Assembly (NCBI GenBank): GCA_027578815.1
Contig: JANBTH010000002.1
Location: 1 to 64,000 of the forward strand
DNA length: 64,000 bases
Source of the DNA: Coemansia sp. RSA 1804
Lineage: Eukaryota > Kickxellomycota > Kickxellomycetes > Kickxellales > Kickxellaceae
Direction: 5' to 3'
Shown here in pieces: positions 8,725-19,071 of the stretch. The translations under genes and the position numbers were made by a program. The notes under the pieces were generated by a model. The model saw only the letters and a program-made list of their open reading frames with translations. It had not been told where the DNA came from and did not search any database. The number at the start of each line of letters is the position of its first letter. The first letter of the stretch is position 1.

Positions 8725-11082
8725 TCAACGGGGCGCAGTCTCGGAACCGCCTTCGCTCGCGAGCTGCGGACTCGGCGGCGTTGATCCAGGCGAAGCAGAA
8801 AATGCAGGACACCAGCTGCTGCCGAGCACCGGGCGGCGCCAGTCGAGGAGGTAGAGGGCGACGGCGGCAGCAGCGAGGGGCCAGGCGCGGCCGTAGCCGA
8901 AGAGAACGGTAGCGACGCCGTACGTGTGGACGGTCATGAGGACGGGGACAGCCATATAGACAGCCACAAACAGCCCCACGGCGACGCGCATCCACAGGCG
9001 GCGGTACCAGGGCAGCCGCGAGGCCGAGCACAACAGGCCGGCGGGCGCGGCGGCGGCCGGGAGGTACAGAAGCAGAAGCGTCAGCGAGATGATGCTGGCC
9101 AGCGCGTAGGTCCAGGAGTCGAGCAGCGGGGCCCAGTCGCCGGCGATGTAGACGCCGTAGGCGTAGACGGACCCGACGCCGTCGGCGGCGCCGGCGGAGG
9201 GGATCAGGCGGCCGGTGAAGATGGGCAGCGTGGCGAGCGCCATCGTGAAGAAGTACGCGGGCCAGAACAGCCACCCGACGGCGGCAAAGTGCACCTGCGC
9301 GGTGAACTGCGAGGCCACGACGAGCCTGGCCCACGCGGCAGCCAGGCCGAGAGCCAGCTTGAGCGGGGGGAGGGGGGCGGCGGCGAGGAAGTCGCGGCGC
9401 GCAAGGAGATGGAGAAGCGCGGTGCGCAGGCGGCGCAGGCGCGCGTCGGCCTCGCGGTGCTCGACGGAGCGGCGGGCGATCCACGCCGAGAAGACGGCGG
9501 CGCGCGGGAGGCGGAGCGCGAGGAAGAGGCGCGGGGCCAGGACCAGGAGGACGGCGGCCAGCAGGTAGCTGGCGGTGGCGGTTGTTCTGAGGATGGCGGA
9601 GAAGCTCTGGCGCATGATCCAGCCGCCGCGCGCGCCGTTGCGCAGCGGAGCCGGTGCGGCGGCGGCGAGGTTGAACGGGACGCGCGCGGTGGTCGACTTG
9701 CCGCCGGCGTCGGTGGCCGTGACCGCCAGCACGTGCGGCCTGCCGTCGTCGTAGGCGGCGGGGTCCCAGGGCACCACCCACAGCGGCGTGGCCACCACGT
9801 CGCCGGCGTCGCCGGCGTCTGCGTCGGCGGGCCGCTCCCTCCTGCCGCGGTACTCGGGCGGATGCGGGAGCGCGGCGCCGTCGATGGCGACGGCCACCGA
9901 CACAACAGGGGAGTCGGCCCAGACCAGCGCGCGGATAAAGGAGCTCGTCCGCATGCGGTGCAGCGGCTCGTGGGCGGGCAGCAGGTAGCGCGCGTCCTTC
10001 GGGTTGGTGACCAGCACGACGGGCGGGTGCGGAACAGCGGCGGGGGCTGCGGCGCGCAGGAGGTCGGGGTTGGGCATGGGGATGCGCGGCAGCGGCAGCG
10101 TGACGTCGACGAACGAAACCAGATCGTGGTCGACCGCGTAGACGCGGTACGCCGCGTGCTCCTTCAGGTCGCCGACCTCCAGCTCCCAGTACCCGTCGCG
10201 CGCGCTGTACGTCTGCAGCTGCGAGCCGATGCCGCCGGCCAGCCGGTGCAGGTGGCCGCACAGCACCACGCTGACGCGCCGCGCCAGCTCGCGGAACGGG
10301 CGGCGGTGGCGGCCGTACACCATCGTGCTGACCGGGTAGTGGTTGAGCAGGAACACGTGGCTGGACGCGCGCGCCTCGTCGAGGCGCGCCTCGAGCACCC
10401 GCATGGCCTGCGCATCCAGGTATCCGAAGAAGTTGAGCGGCCGCGCAAAGCCGCGGCGGGGACACGCGTCGGCGGCCACAAACGAGTACGTGCCGAACGG
10501 CGCGCGGATGTGCAGGCTGTACCCGGCCGCGCCCACCGCCGAGTGCGTGCGGTACATGTTGGCGGCCGAGTCGAAGCCGGGGACGTCGAAGCAGTCGTGG
10601 TTGCCGCGCTGGTCGCGGTAGAACGTGCCGTTGAATCGCGTCGTGGCCCCGGCCGCGTCCAGCGCGCGGCGGTACGCGGCCCACTCGTCCGCCTGCTGCA
10701 TCGACGTCAGCCGCCGCCGGTCCTTCCCGTCCGTCAGGTCGCCCGTCACCACCACCACGCGCGGCGCGATCAGCGGCACCGCCGTGTGCAGCAGGTGCTG
10801 GAAGTGCACCAGCCCGCCCGCCGCCTCGAACTTGCTGATGTGCACGTCCGACGCGTGGATGAACGTCAGGATCCCGTCGCTGGTGTCGTCCAGCACGGCG
10901 CTGCCATTGCTTGGCCGCTCTGCTGCGGCTGCTGTCTGGCGGCGCTCCGTGCTGGCCCCGTCGCTCTGCTGCGCGGCCACCAGCGGCCTGTTTGCCGCGC
11001 GGAACAGGTGGAGCCCGTACGCCCAGCAGAGCGCCGTGAGCGCAACCAGCCCGGCCGCATGCGCAAGCCGGCGTTTTTCCAT
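8725..11082 (-). CDS. TMEM62-type membrane metallophosphoesterase
   Basis: A 785-residue membrane protein from the ATG at 11082. An N-terminal signal anchor (about 9-25) is followed by a calcineurin-like phosphoesterase domain at about 70-330. Its metal-binding motifs are intact: DVH at 79-81, GDLTD at 114-118, GNHD at 160-163, and GHLH at 276-279. A beta-rich middle region (about 350-475) precedes several membrane helices between about 500 and 745. This order is that of the TMEM62 family, whose substrate is not known; the catalytic domain should lie on the lumenal side. The last 30 or so residues are odd: the frame used ends in a Pro/Ser-rich tail. The frame ending at 8708 instead gives QQLVSCIFCFAWINAAE, a much more membrane-like ending. 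This suggests a single-base error or a true frameshift near 8820-8830. Confidence 0.88.
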   Translation of the reverse strand: MEKRRLAHAAGLVALTALCWAYGLHLFRAANRPLVAAQQSDGASTERRQTAAAAERPSNGSAVLDDTSDGILTFIHASDVHISKFEAAGGLVHFQHLLHTAVPLIAPRVVVVTGDLTDGKDRRRLTSMQQADEWAAYRRALDAAGATTRFNGTFYRDQRGNHDCFDVPGFDSAANMYRTHSAVGAAGYSLHIRAPFGTYSFVAADACPRRGFARPLNFFGYLDAQAMRVLEARLDEARASSHVFLLNHYPVSTMVYGRHRRPFRELARRVSVVLCGHLHRLAGGIGSQLQTYSARDGYWELEVGDLKEHAAYRVYAVDHDLVSFVDVTLPLPRIPMPNPDLLRAAAPAAVPHPPVVLVTNPKDARYLLPAHEPLHRMRTSSFIRALVWADSPVVSVAVAIDGAALPHPPEYRGRRERPADADAGDAGDVVATPLWVVPWDPAAYDDGRPHVLAVTATDAGGKSTTARVPFNLAAAAPAPLRNGARGGWIMRQSFSAILRTTATASYLLAAVLLVLAPRLFLALRLPRAAVFSAWIARRSVEHREADARLRRLRTALLHLLARRDFLAAAPLPPLKLALGLAAAWARLVVASQFTAQVHFAAVGWLFWPAYFFTMALATLPIFTGRLIPSAGAADGVGSVYAYGVYIAGDWAPLLDSWTYALASIISLTLLLLYLPAAAAPAGLLCSASRLPWYRRLWMRVAVGLFVAVYMAVPVLMTVHTYGVATVLFGYGRAWPLAAAAVALYLLDWRRPVLGSSWCPAFSASPGSTPPSPQLASEGGSETAPR

Positions 11083-11583
11083 CGTGGGCGCTCTCGATAT
11101 AAAAATAAGATTAAGAATAGGAGGAGGAGGAGGAGGAGGAGGAAGTGTATGGATAATACAGAATGCAAAGCACAAGGCGGAATTGGACGAAAGGAAAGGC
11201 GAGAAAGCGAGCACAATAAAGCGCCGCAGGGCTTGCCGGGAAAAGGGAGCCCCGCGTCTTTGTGGAGTGCTCAAAGAAGCGGCCAATGCTATTTCCTTTC
11301 CAAGGGGGGGAGGTTCTGTCCGCTGAAAGGCTGGCGGCGGAGAAAACGAACCCGCCTTTGCGGAGCAGGCGCTGTTCCTCCGGGCATAGCAAAAGCCATC
11401 CTCGCATGGCGCGAAGGATAAAGTCACGAGTAGAGTGGAAAGCAAAAAGAAGCGATTAAGAACGATATAAGAAAAGAAGGGGGGGGATAGAAAATATGGA
11501 ATGCACGAGACGGTGGTTAGCAAGAAAAAAAAAACTGTAACATAGGGAATAAAAGAGCCGCAGGCAAAGGCTGCTGGCCTTTC
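11083..11583. other. Spacer between two minus-strand genes
   Basis: About 0.5 kb holding the promoter of the metallophosphoesterase gene and the 3' end of the kelch gene. It contains a GGA microsatellite at 11120-11143, close to the ATG. No separate gene is supported; the open frames on both strands are extensions of neighbours. Confidence 0.5.
11120..11143. repeat. (GGA)n microsatellite
   Basis: A run of about eight GGA units in the 5' region of the metallophosphoesterase gene. On the gene strand it is a pyrimidine tract, CT-rich like other 5' regions here. Confidence 0.8.
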
Positions 11584-14500
11584 TCACAAGATGTGGGGCG
11601 GATGCTCCAGGTGTCCGGCGGCCGCCTCGATGCTCGGACGGCCCTTGCTGACCACAAGCGACGATGCGCGCTGCATCTGCTGGATCGCCGCAAGCATGCG
11701 TCTGACGGGGACGTCGCCCTCGCCCTTGAGCGGGACAGCGCCGCCAGTGCCGGCAACCTTGCGCTCGTCGTACTCCTTCAGCAGACTGGTGAACGCCGCG
11801 AGCCGGGCCTGCAGCTCGCTGAGCTCGCGCTCGCGGCTCGCCAGCTTCGACTCGGTGTCGCGGCGGCTGTCGGCGCTCTCGCGCAGAACCGTCTTCAGCG
11901 ACAGGAGCTCGTCGCGGGTCTCGGACCACTGTCTGTGCGCCTGCAGGTACGCGCTGTGGAACTCCTTGGCGCGGTGCTGGTCGCCGGCGGATCCGCCCGC
12001 CACGCTGCCCGACGAGAAGCTGCTCCGCGCGCCGACGGGCGGGAACGGCACCAGCTGGTTCCGCTGCGACGCCGGCGACGTGACGACTGGCGCTACCGAG
12101 TCCTTCCGCGCCCGCGTCACCGTTGCGTCCGACAGCTTGCGCTCCAGGTTGGCAATCTGCCGCTCCTTCGTCTCGAGCTGCTCCACCGCGCGCCGCAGGT
12201 TCCCGAACGACGCGATCTCCTGCTTCGCGCCCGTCCACAGCTGCTCGAACTTGGACGCCCGCTCCTCCATCTGCCGCGTCTGCTGCGTCTGCTTCTCGAG
12301 CCCCGCCGACAGGTCGCCCACGCGCGAGCTCAGCTCGTCCACGCGGCTAAGCGACTCCTCGTACATCTGCTGCACCCGCTCCGCGCGCTCCGTGGCCATC
12401 TGCGCCGAATGCATCGCCTCCTCCACCCGCCTGCCGCGGGCCGCATCCGTCAGGCTCTCGATCACCCTGTCCTTCTCCGCCAGCTGCTCCTCGGCCTCCT
12501 CCACGCGCTGCTCCAGCTCCGCAATGTGCTCGCCCAGCGGCGTGCCGGCGCTCTCCGCCGCCATGCGCAGCTCCTTGACCTCCTCCGCATGCGCCTTCTT
12601 CTCGTCCCCGTGCAGCTGCTCCAGCTCGCGCAGCTGCTTGCGCGTCAGCTCCGCGTCGGTCTTGAACTCGGCCAGCGCATCGTGGGACTGCTTCAGCGAC
12701 AGGTTGGCGCCCGCCAGCTGGTTGCGCAGCGCGTCGTTGTCGTTAAGCGTGTTCGCGTAAAGACGCTCCAGCTCGTGGATCCGGTTGCCGTTGAGCTTCG
12801 AGAGCAGCTGCGAGTTGCCCGTGATCAGCGCGCTGGCCTTCGCCTTCAGGTAAATGGCCTCCTGCAGGGCCGCCTTGCGCCCGCGCTCGGCCTCCGACAC
12901 GCGCTCGATGGCCACGCGCGAAACCGTGCTCAGCTGCTGCTTGGTGTCGGCCAGCTCGCGACGCATCGACAGAAGAATCCCGAGAACTCGCGTGGCCTCG
13001 CCCGACAGGAGGTTGTCCACGCCCTCGTCCTGGTGGATGTCCCGCACGCTCTGCATCGATATGCTGCCGGGCTCGTCGGCCGCCACCGTGCGCTGCTGGC
13101 TGTACTTCGACTCCAGTGTCGCCCACGCTCGCGCGAGCTCGTCCTTGGCCTCGGACGAAATCGACATCTGCCCGCTGTTGCGCGGCTGCCCGAATGTCGG
13201 GAGCTCGGGCTCCGGGAGATCAGACAGCTGGCGCAACCTGTGCTGCCCCTCCTCCTCCTCCTCCTCCTCTTCTTCCTCGTCTTTATCGCCGTCCAACACG
13301 CCCTGCAGCTGGCCGGGTTCTGGTGCTGGTGCTGGTGCTGCTGCGGCGCCGCCGCTCAGGTAGTCGGTAGTGCCCTGCGAGTTGAACGCACTGCCCATGG
13401 GACTGTGTGCAAGCGGCGGCATCGACAAGGGCACAGTCTGCTGCAGCTGCTGCTGTTGCTGGGGCGTCAGAGTCGAAGACACTGACACCGCCACCGCTTC
13501 CGACGCACTCGCACTGGGGCCGGAGCTCTGGTTCAGGTGCAGCGGCATCTGCTCGACCGAGGAGGCATTGATGCTTCCGTTGGATCCCGTGGCACTTGGC
13601 ACCTGGCCATTGAGCGCCACCGAATTGCGGTTGCGCAGCTGGATCGTCAGACGCTTATCGTCCGGCTTGCCACCGGCATCGCCATTAGCAAAGCTGCCGC
13701 CGCCATTCAGGCTGTCCGAAGACGGCGACGAGCCATCGGCCGTTTGCGCAGCAGCAGCAGCAGCAGCAGCGTCAACATTAGGCTGTGGTTGAGGTTGCGG
13801 TTGTTGCGCTTGAGGTTGCGGCTGCTGCTGTGGTTGTTGCTGTTGCTGTTGCTGTTGCGACGGTGGTGGCGGCGGCGGAAACGTGTTTGGTGGCGGACCA
13901 GCAGTCGATCCCAGAGACGGACTGCCAGCGGAAGCACTATTGTTAACAAGGTTCTGGTTGAGCATAATGGACTTGCGCTGGATAGTCTTGCCCATCGACC
14001 CCTTGGTCCCCTGACCGTTCTGCGCTGCCATCCACGAGCTGTTGTTATTGGAGGATAGACGCTGCGCCTCGTTCTGCTCCTCTGGCTTCAATGGACTGAC
14101 GACCTCAAAGCTCTCGGTGGACATGGTCATGCTTGCATTCTGTGCCTTTGCAGTGTCAACATTTGTTACCTGCAGCAGTCTGCTGGTTGCATTGGTATCA
14201 CCCTGCGGTTGCTGCTGAGACTGACGACCGGCGGTGGCTGCAGTGCCCTGGGTTGGCGCGCTTGACGGACGGTCCTGGTCGCCAGCTCCCAAGCCGTTCG
14301 TGAACGGCGGCTTGCTTATAGGAAGCGAGTACGTCTCGTCGGAAAACTGGCTATTCTGCTGGTGCTGGTCACGGATGCTCTGCTCCGTTGCTGGGCCGCC
14401 AACCATGGACGTTGCGCGTGCCATATTATGCGATGCCGGCGGAGGTTGCTGGCCAAAACCAAGCGACTGCTGCTGTCCCGCAGGCGGTGGCATCAGCGAA

Positions 14501-16269
14501 CGGTGGCGTCGGCCCTTGTCAGAAAGATGGTCATCGTCAATCACAGGGCTGCCATTCGGTACGGCGCCTTGAGATTGGTTCTGCTGCTGCTGTTGCTGCT
14601 GCTGAATAACCGAGCCGTTGACGGGCGGCGGCATCGGGCTGGGGACATTGCCAGGACGCGAGTTATCAGGCTGGATCTTGATCTTCGACGTATCCAGCGA
14701 GTAGACCATGGGGTCGGCAGCCTCCTCATGAGGCACGTTCCCGCTGTACAGCAGAAGACGGGTCTTGACAAGCGAGAACATCGGATCAACCTGATGCGGC
14801 CACGCAGCAGAGTTGACCTGGAAGGTGTACCAGCGCTGGGACGAGATCTTGTAGGCGAAAAAGTCGTTCAACGGCTCGCCACGCAACGTGCGGCCGCCCA
14901 TGATGAATATGCAGTCGTCGACAACAGCCGATGCATGCCCGTAGCGCGCAGGAGGAGTGGCCCCGTTCGGCACAACCATGTGCCACCGCTTCAGCTCAAA
15001 GTCGTAGATCCACAGGTCGTTGAAACAGCGCTCGCCATTCATCCCGCCGAAAACGTACACGCTTCCCGGATACACGCTGCACGAGTGGCCGGCACGAGCA
15101 GGCGGCAGCAGATGCTCGCCCTTGCGCGAAGAAGAAGATGAAGACGCCGATGCTGGTTTCTGGCCGTTCCCTTTGCCGTCGCCCAGGCTCTCGAACGACC
15201 AGCGCGGCCCATTGTCCTTTGCCGCGCGGACGTCAAACGAAACAAGGTCGTTCAGGAAGTAGCCATCGATGGTTCCGCCAAAAACAAAAAGCTTGGACCC
15301 GACAGAAACGGTCGAGTGGCCCTTGCGTCCGGCCAGGATCTCGCCCTGCATCGGCACCTTGTACCACGTGCAGTTGCCCATATTATACGCATACAGGTTG
15401 TTATCGTAGGACCCGTCCTCGATCTCTCCGCCAAAGACAAACATCGTGCGACCAATGAACGCGGCAGCGTGGCCCTCGCGCGGCGCTGGCACGTATCCCT
15501 TGACATCGACGCGCTCGACATTCCAGGTAACCGTGCTCATCGTGTTAAGGTCGTTGCGCAGAATGCCGTCGGATTTGCCTCCGAACCAGTGGAGCATCTG
15601 GTCGTGCAAGGCGGCTGAGAATCCGCGCCGTGGAAACACCGGTTGGCCTCGGAGCGGCCTTCTTGACCAGAACGAGCTCCCGCTTCCGGATCCGCTTCCG
15701 TTGCTGCTGTGCGACGGTGAGCGTCCCGGGCGCGTCTGCTGTGATGACGTTGGTCGCTCGAGGTGCTGTTGGTAACCATCGGGCGCGCCTGGAATGGACC
15801 CGTTTCCCTGGTGCTCGAACGAGTTCCCAGGCCCCGGACGCTGTTGCTGCTGCTGCTGCTGCTGCTGGTACGGGTTCTGTCTTGCATCTGGAAGCGAGGT
15901 GGACTGGAGATTGTTTGGACCGTTCCTCTGCTGCTGTTGTTGCTGCTGCTGCTGGTAATCCATTGGCGGACGAGGCCCACCGTTGGGATTGTTGGGACCG
16001 TAGCGATCCATCCCGGTAGCGGCAGATAGGGCTGCGTATGGCCCACCGTTGGGCGCATATGGAATATCGCTTTGCATCACCATGGTGCCCCCATGGTTGG
16101 CGGCGGCACCTGGGAGCTGTGGCAATGGCGCCTCTCCGTTAGAATCATTGCGTTGCAAGTGGGTCAGCCCGCCTCTAGCCTGCCCAAAGTTCTCAGGAAC
16201 TCCAGAGGGCGGTCTAGGCTGGGTACGCTGTGCGCCCTTGTCTTTCTTTCTGCCAAACAAACTAGGCAT
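11584..16269 (-). CDS. Kelch-repeat, coiled-coil cell-end marker protein (Tea1/Kel1-like)
   Basis: A 1561-residue protein. The N-terminal 200 residues are disordered, with two poly-Gln runs (about 106-114 and 135-143). Kelch repeats fill about 210-530, with repeated RxGH, VFGG and ND(L/F) signatures such as REGHAAAFIGRTMFVFGG and ARYGHASAV, predicting a beta propeller. A long Ser/Gln/Pro-rich linker (about 540-1040) includes further Gln runs, an Ala8 run and an acidic Glu run. About 1045-1530 is almost continuous coiled coil. This layout is that of fission yeast Tea1 and budding yeast Kel1, which mark growing cell tips and link microtubules to the actin/formin machinery. The ATG at 16269 begins MPSLFGRKK, a basic start. 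The exact orthologue, Tea1 or Tea3, cannot be decided here. Confidence 0.88.
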   Translation of the reverse strand: MPSLFGRKKDKGAQRTQPRPPSGVPENFGQARGGLTHLQRNDSNGEAPLPQLPGAAANHGGTMVMQSDIPYAPNGGPYAALSAATGMDRYGPNNPNGGPRPPMDYQQQQQQQQQRNGPNNLQSTSLPDARQNPYQQQQQQQQQRPGPGNSFEHQGNGSIPGAPDGYQQHLERPTSSQQTRPGRSPSHSSNGSGSGSGSSFWSRRPLRGQPVFPRRGFSAALHDQMLHWFGGKSDGILRNDLNTMSTVTWNVERVDVKGYVPAPREGHAAAFIGRTMFVFGGEIEDGSYDNNLYAYNMGNCTWYKVPMQGEILAGRKGHSTVSVGSKLFVFGGTIDGYFLNDLVSFDVRAAKDNGPRWSFESLGDGKGNGQKPASASSSSSSRKGEHLLPPARAGHSCSVYPGSVYVFGGMNGERCFNDLWIYDFELKRWHMVVPNGATPPARYGHASAVVDDCIFIMGGRTLRGEPLNDFFAYKISSQRWYTFQVNSAAWPHQVDPMFSLVKTRLLLYSGNVPHEEAADPMVYSLDTSKIKIQPDNSRPGNVPSPMPPPVNGSVIQQQQQQQQNQSQGAVPNGSPVIDDDHLSDKGRRHRSLMPPPAGQQQSLGFGQQPPPASHNMARATSMVGGPATEQSIRDQHQQNSQFSDETYSLPISKPPFTNGLGAGDQDRPSSAPTQGTAATAGRQSQQQPQGDTNATSRLLQVTNVDTAKAQNASMTMSTESFEVVSPLKPEEQNEAQRLSSNNNSSWMAAQNGQGTKGSMGKTIQRKSIMLNQNLVNNSASAGSPSLGSTAGPPPNTFPPPPPPSQQQQQQQQPQQQPQPQAQQPQPQPQPNVDAAAAAAAAQTADGSSPSSDSLNGGGSFANGDAGGKPDDKRLTIQLRNRNSVALNGQVPSATGSNGSINASSVEQMPLHLNQSSGPSASASEAVAVSVSSTLTPQQQQQLQQTVPLSMPPLAHSPMGSAFNSQGTTDYLSGGAAAAPAPAPEPGQLQGVLDGDKDEEEEEEEEEEGQHRLRQLSDLPEPELPTFGQPRNSGQMSISSEAKDELARAWATLESKYSQQRTVAADEPGSISMQSVRDIHQDEGVDNLLSGEATRVLGILLSMRRELADTKQQLSTVSRVAIERVSEAERGRKAALQEAIYLKAKASALITGNSQLLSKLNGNRIHELERLYANTLNDNDALRNQLAGANLSLKQSHDALAEFKTDAELTRKQLRELEQLHGDEKKAHAEEVKELRMAAESAGTPLGEHIAELEQRVEEAEEQLAEKDRVIESLTDAARGRRVEEAMHSAQMATERAERVQQMYEESLSRVDELSSRVGDLSAGLEKQTQQTRQMEERASKFEQLWTGAKQEIASFGNLRRAVEQLETKERQIANLERKLSDATVTRARKDSVAPVVTSPASQRNQLVPFPPVGARSSFSSGSVAGGSAGDQHRAKEFHSAYLQAHRQWSETRDELLSLKTVLRESADSRRDTESKLASRERELSELQARLAAFTSLLKEYDERKVAGTGGAVPLKGEGDVPVRRMLAAIQQMQRASSLVVSKGRPSIEAAAGHLEHPPHIL

Positions 16270-18725
16270 CTATAGAAAAGAGGGAAGGGGTGGAGAGGAG
16301 GGGAGAATATAAAGCCGAATAAGTCCTACTCGCACACTAAGGAATAAAAAAAACCAAAGTGCTTGACGAGACACACGCACAAAGGTCAGCTTTGCTTCTT
16401 GTTTTGTTTATGTCGGTCGATGCAAAAGAAAAACCGTGGAGAGAAAAAAAGATGTTTTTCTTTTCTTTTTTCCTGTGGTAAAAAGTAGTTAGGCCTACAA
16501 AATAGAATGAATATTAAATTTGGAAAATCATCACCACAACGCATGGAATTGTTGGATGAACGAACCGAAGAAAAGAAAAGAAGAATCGATGATATACAAA
16601 GCAAAGGAAGAAGAAAATGCCGGTTAGAGTGGATTGTATACAAGGATATGAGCGAAAGAAAGGGGGAGATGGATTGTTAGTGTTTGTATTTATTCAGAAA
16701 ATGGCCAATCTCTTTTTCAAACGATTAGGACCAGACGCAAAGGGTGCACACGAGCTCCCCCAGCACCTTGACTCTTGGAATCAGGCATGTGGGTCCTTCC
16801 TTTATCTGGGACAGCATCCCACGGAACACGTTGTAGAGTGCCCGTGTTTGTATGCTGTATGCTTACCTTTACTCTTTCTTGCGTAGATTTGTAATGTGGA
16901 ATGTGTTCGTAATGCAGTGAGAAGGAAACACCAGTAAAGACAAGCTGGACCTTGATTTTATTGTTTCCTTGGTGTCGTGTTAACGTTCTGAAAGGTGTAA
17001 TTGCGAAAAAGGGAATGTGTCTGCGTGAATAAAAAGGCGTAACAACGACAAACAACACAGTAAACGCCCAGAAAACCTAGCAGAGAGGAATAGGATGATA
17101 CCTGTTGTATATGCGGAACGACAAGAAAAGCAAAAGAAAAGAGGAGGGGAAAAGTACAAGTACACAAGGAATGACAAGAGTATGTGTGGAAAAAAAGAAG
17201 GTCGCTGAAGAATAAATAGTGGTTAGTTAGTTGTTGACTTTACTTGCACAGCAAAATAAAAATGAGGACTGCAAAACCCACAAAAAATTATGCAGTGTCT
17301 CTTTTGGAGTAGCAAACGAAGAAAAGAAGAGACGACAAAAAAGGGGGGGAAGAAAAAAGGACAAGTATCAAAAAAGAAGGGCCAGCTTAAAGTGGATAAA
17401 AAAGGTTTTTTATTTTTTAGCTCTCAGAAGGAAGGAAATAGGTTTCGAGCAAAGAAAATAAAAAAGAATAGGAAAAATATAACAAAAAAGCGGAGACAAG
17501 AGAAAAAAGGGCCAGCAACCTATGCTGGAACAAATGCAAGAGCGCTCATCCCTCCTATTTTTTCTTTCTACTACTGGCGAGAATCAAAGCCAAAATAGAA
17601 GAAAAAGAGGGAGACGAGCATGAAAAAACCCACACGAAAAGACACCACAACCACCCACTTCCATAAACCAAACGCATCTGTTTATGTCGTGCTCTTTATT
17701 TCTTCGTGCTTTTAAGCTGGATGAGCGATTTCCTTGTTTGGGATGCGCACGGCACTTGGTTCTCCTTTTTGTGCTGCTGTTCTCGCACTCTACTTTTACT
17801 GATTGAAGATGAGCGAGAAGAAGACTTGTTTTCTTCGAGTTCTCTCTTTCCTTTTCCCCTCCGCTTTGTTGCTTGCTGACGTACCGCGGCAGAGCTCTGG
17901 TTGTGCATGCTCCATTCAGCTCAACATGGAATGACCGTTCACGCGCATCCTTCCAAGCCATGCTCGTCTTCAGCACGCTTGGTTCCCACATGCACCCACG
18001 CTTGCTACTTGTTTGGATCACAATTATCTTTCCTGGTATCAAGGTGTGTTTGCTTTAGAGCCTTAGATAAGACAGCATAAACCACGGAGGGGGGCGAAGA
18101 ACGCGTTCTCAGCCATGTTATTTTCTTTATTTTGTCTTTTTTCTTTGTTGTTGACCAAATGGATGGAGGTGGAAAAAAAGGGGAGCAGGAGTAGTGCAGC
18201 ACTTTAGGTTTTTTCACTCTTTTTTGCTTGCAGTCCTTTACTTTGTTTAAACTTTTTGCTTTGTTTACCACCATGTGGGCCATGTTGTCTCTCCCTACTT
18301 TTTCTTGCTTTCTCTCAATTCATCATTACTGCCTTTTGTTAACTTTTTGTTGTAACATGGCAGCCATTAGACCACAGCAAGAGAAGATAATTAAATATAG
18401 TGAAAGATAACAGCTGCGGCATACCCTGTTCCCAGATCCATGCTTGCCATAGCCTAGTTTTAAGAAACAGAATGTGGATCGCTTCATGATCACTCCGTGA
18501 ACCGTGATCCTTTTTTTGTTTATTTTTCCTTTGTGGAAACATCAGATTTTTATAAACCACAAGCCTAGGAAACAATGTGCTCGAATAGGATGGTAATGTT
18601 GCTGGTCTTTCTATTTTTGTTTTGAATTCTGCATATCCTCTTTTTTTTGCCGATTTACATATTGCTCCTAATAAAAATAAAAAACATGCAGAGGAGAGCG
18701 CAAAGAGAGCATCAAAGCAATTCCC

Positions 18726-18819
18726 NNNNNNNNNNNNNNNNNNNNNNNNNNNNNNNNNNNNNNNNNNNNNNNNNNNNNNNNNNNNNNNNNNNNNNNNNNN
18801 NNNNNNNNNNNNNNNNNNN
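18726..18819. other. Assembly gap (94 N)
   Basis: Ninety-four unknown bases. The bases on both sides read ATTCCC, so the true sequence may be a short tandem repeat or a collapsed join. Frames crossing it mean nothing. Confidence 0.98.
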
Positions 18820-19030
18820 ATTCCCTCTTGGTATTTTTATGCTGCAAATCCTCACTCCCTCTTTCCCTTCCTCAACCTGCGAAGGCCAGCCTGGTTCTGG
18901 ACCGCGAATGCTAAGCATCCACCTGCAAGTTATCCGCGCAGTCCAGTGCACGATCGCGTCATATCAAGCACATGGTTGCAGCCGAAGCAGCTTTTCTGTT
19001 TTGCATTCCGCCTTCTAATTTCCACTACTC

Positions 19031-19042
19031 AATCACGTGATT
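19031..19042. promoter_or_regulatory. 12-bp palindrome with CACGTG E-box
   Basis: AATCACGTGATT is a perfect palindrome about 270 bases before the ATP synthase subunit b ATG. CACGTG is the core bound by fungal bHLH factors (Cbf1/Pho4/USF type). Regulation of this gene by it is inference from position. Confidence 0.45.
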
Positions 19043-19066
19043 AAAGTCTAATTACATCTGTTATTG

Positions 19067-19071
19067 ATTGG
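19067..19071 (-). promoter_or_regulatory. CCAAT box (reverse orientation)
   Basis: ATTGG, i.e. CCAAT on the minus strand, lies about 240 bases before the ATP synthase subunit b ATG. The Hap2/3/5 complex binds CCAAT and drives respiratory genes in fungi, which suits this gene. The pentamer alone is common, so this is tentative. Confidence 0.35.

Noticed and set aside
8816..8832. GT...AG pair that would restore the TMEM62 frame
   Set aside because: It would be an 11-base intron, far below any spliceosomal minimum; a frameshift or sequence error is more likely.
8926..11421. An 831-codon plus-strand open frame
   Set aside because: It is antisense to the metallophosphoesterase gene, rich in Arg, Gly, Gln and Val as expected from the reverse complement of GC-rich Ala/Leu coding DNA, and has no domain.
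11593..13485. A 630-codon plus-strand open frame
   Set aside because: Antisense shadow of the coiled-coil part of the kelch gene; Leu/Arg-rich with no motif.
17584..18042. 152-residue minus-strand frame
   Set aside because: Lys/Ser/Arg-rich in a purine-rich spacer, no domain and no promoter or length pattern to support it.
18622..19044. Frames running through the N gap
   Set aside because: The unknown bases hide any stop codons, so the frames have no meaning.
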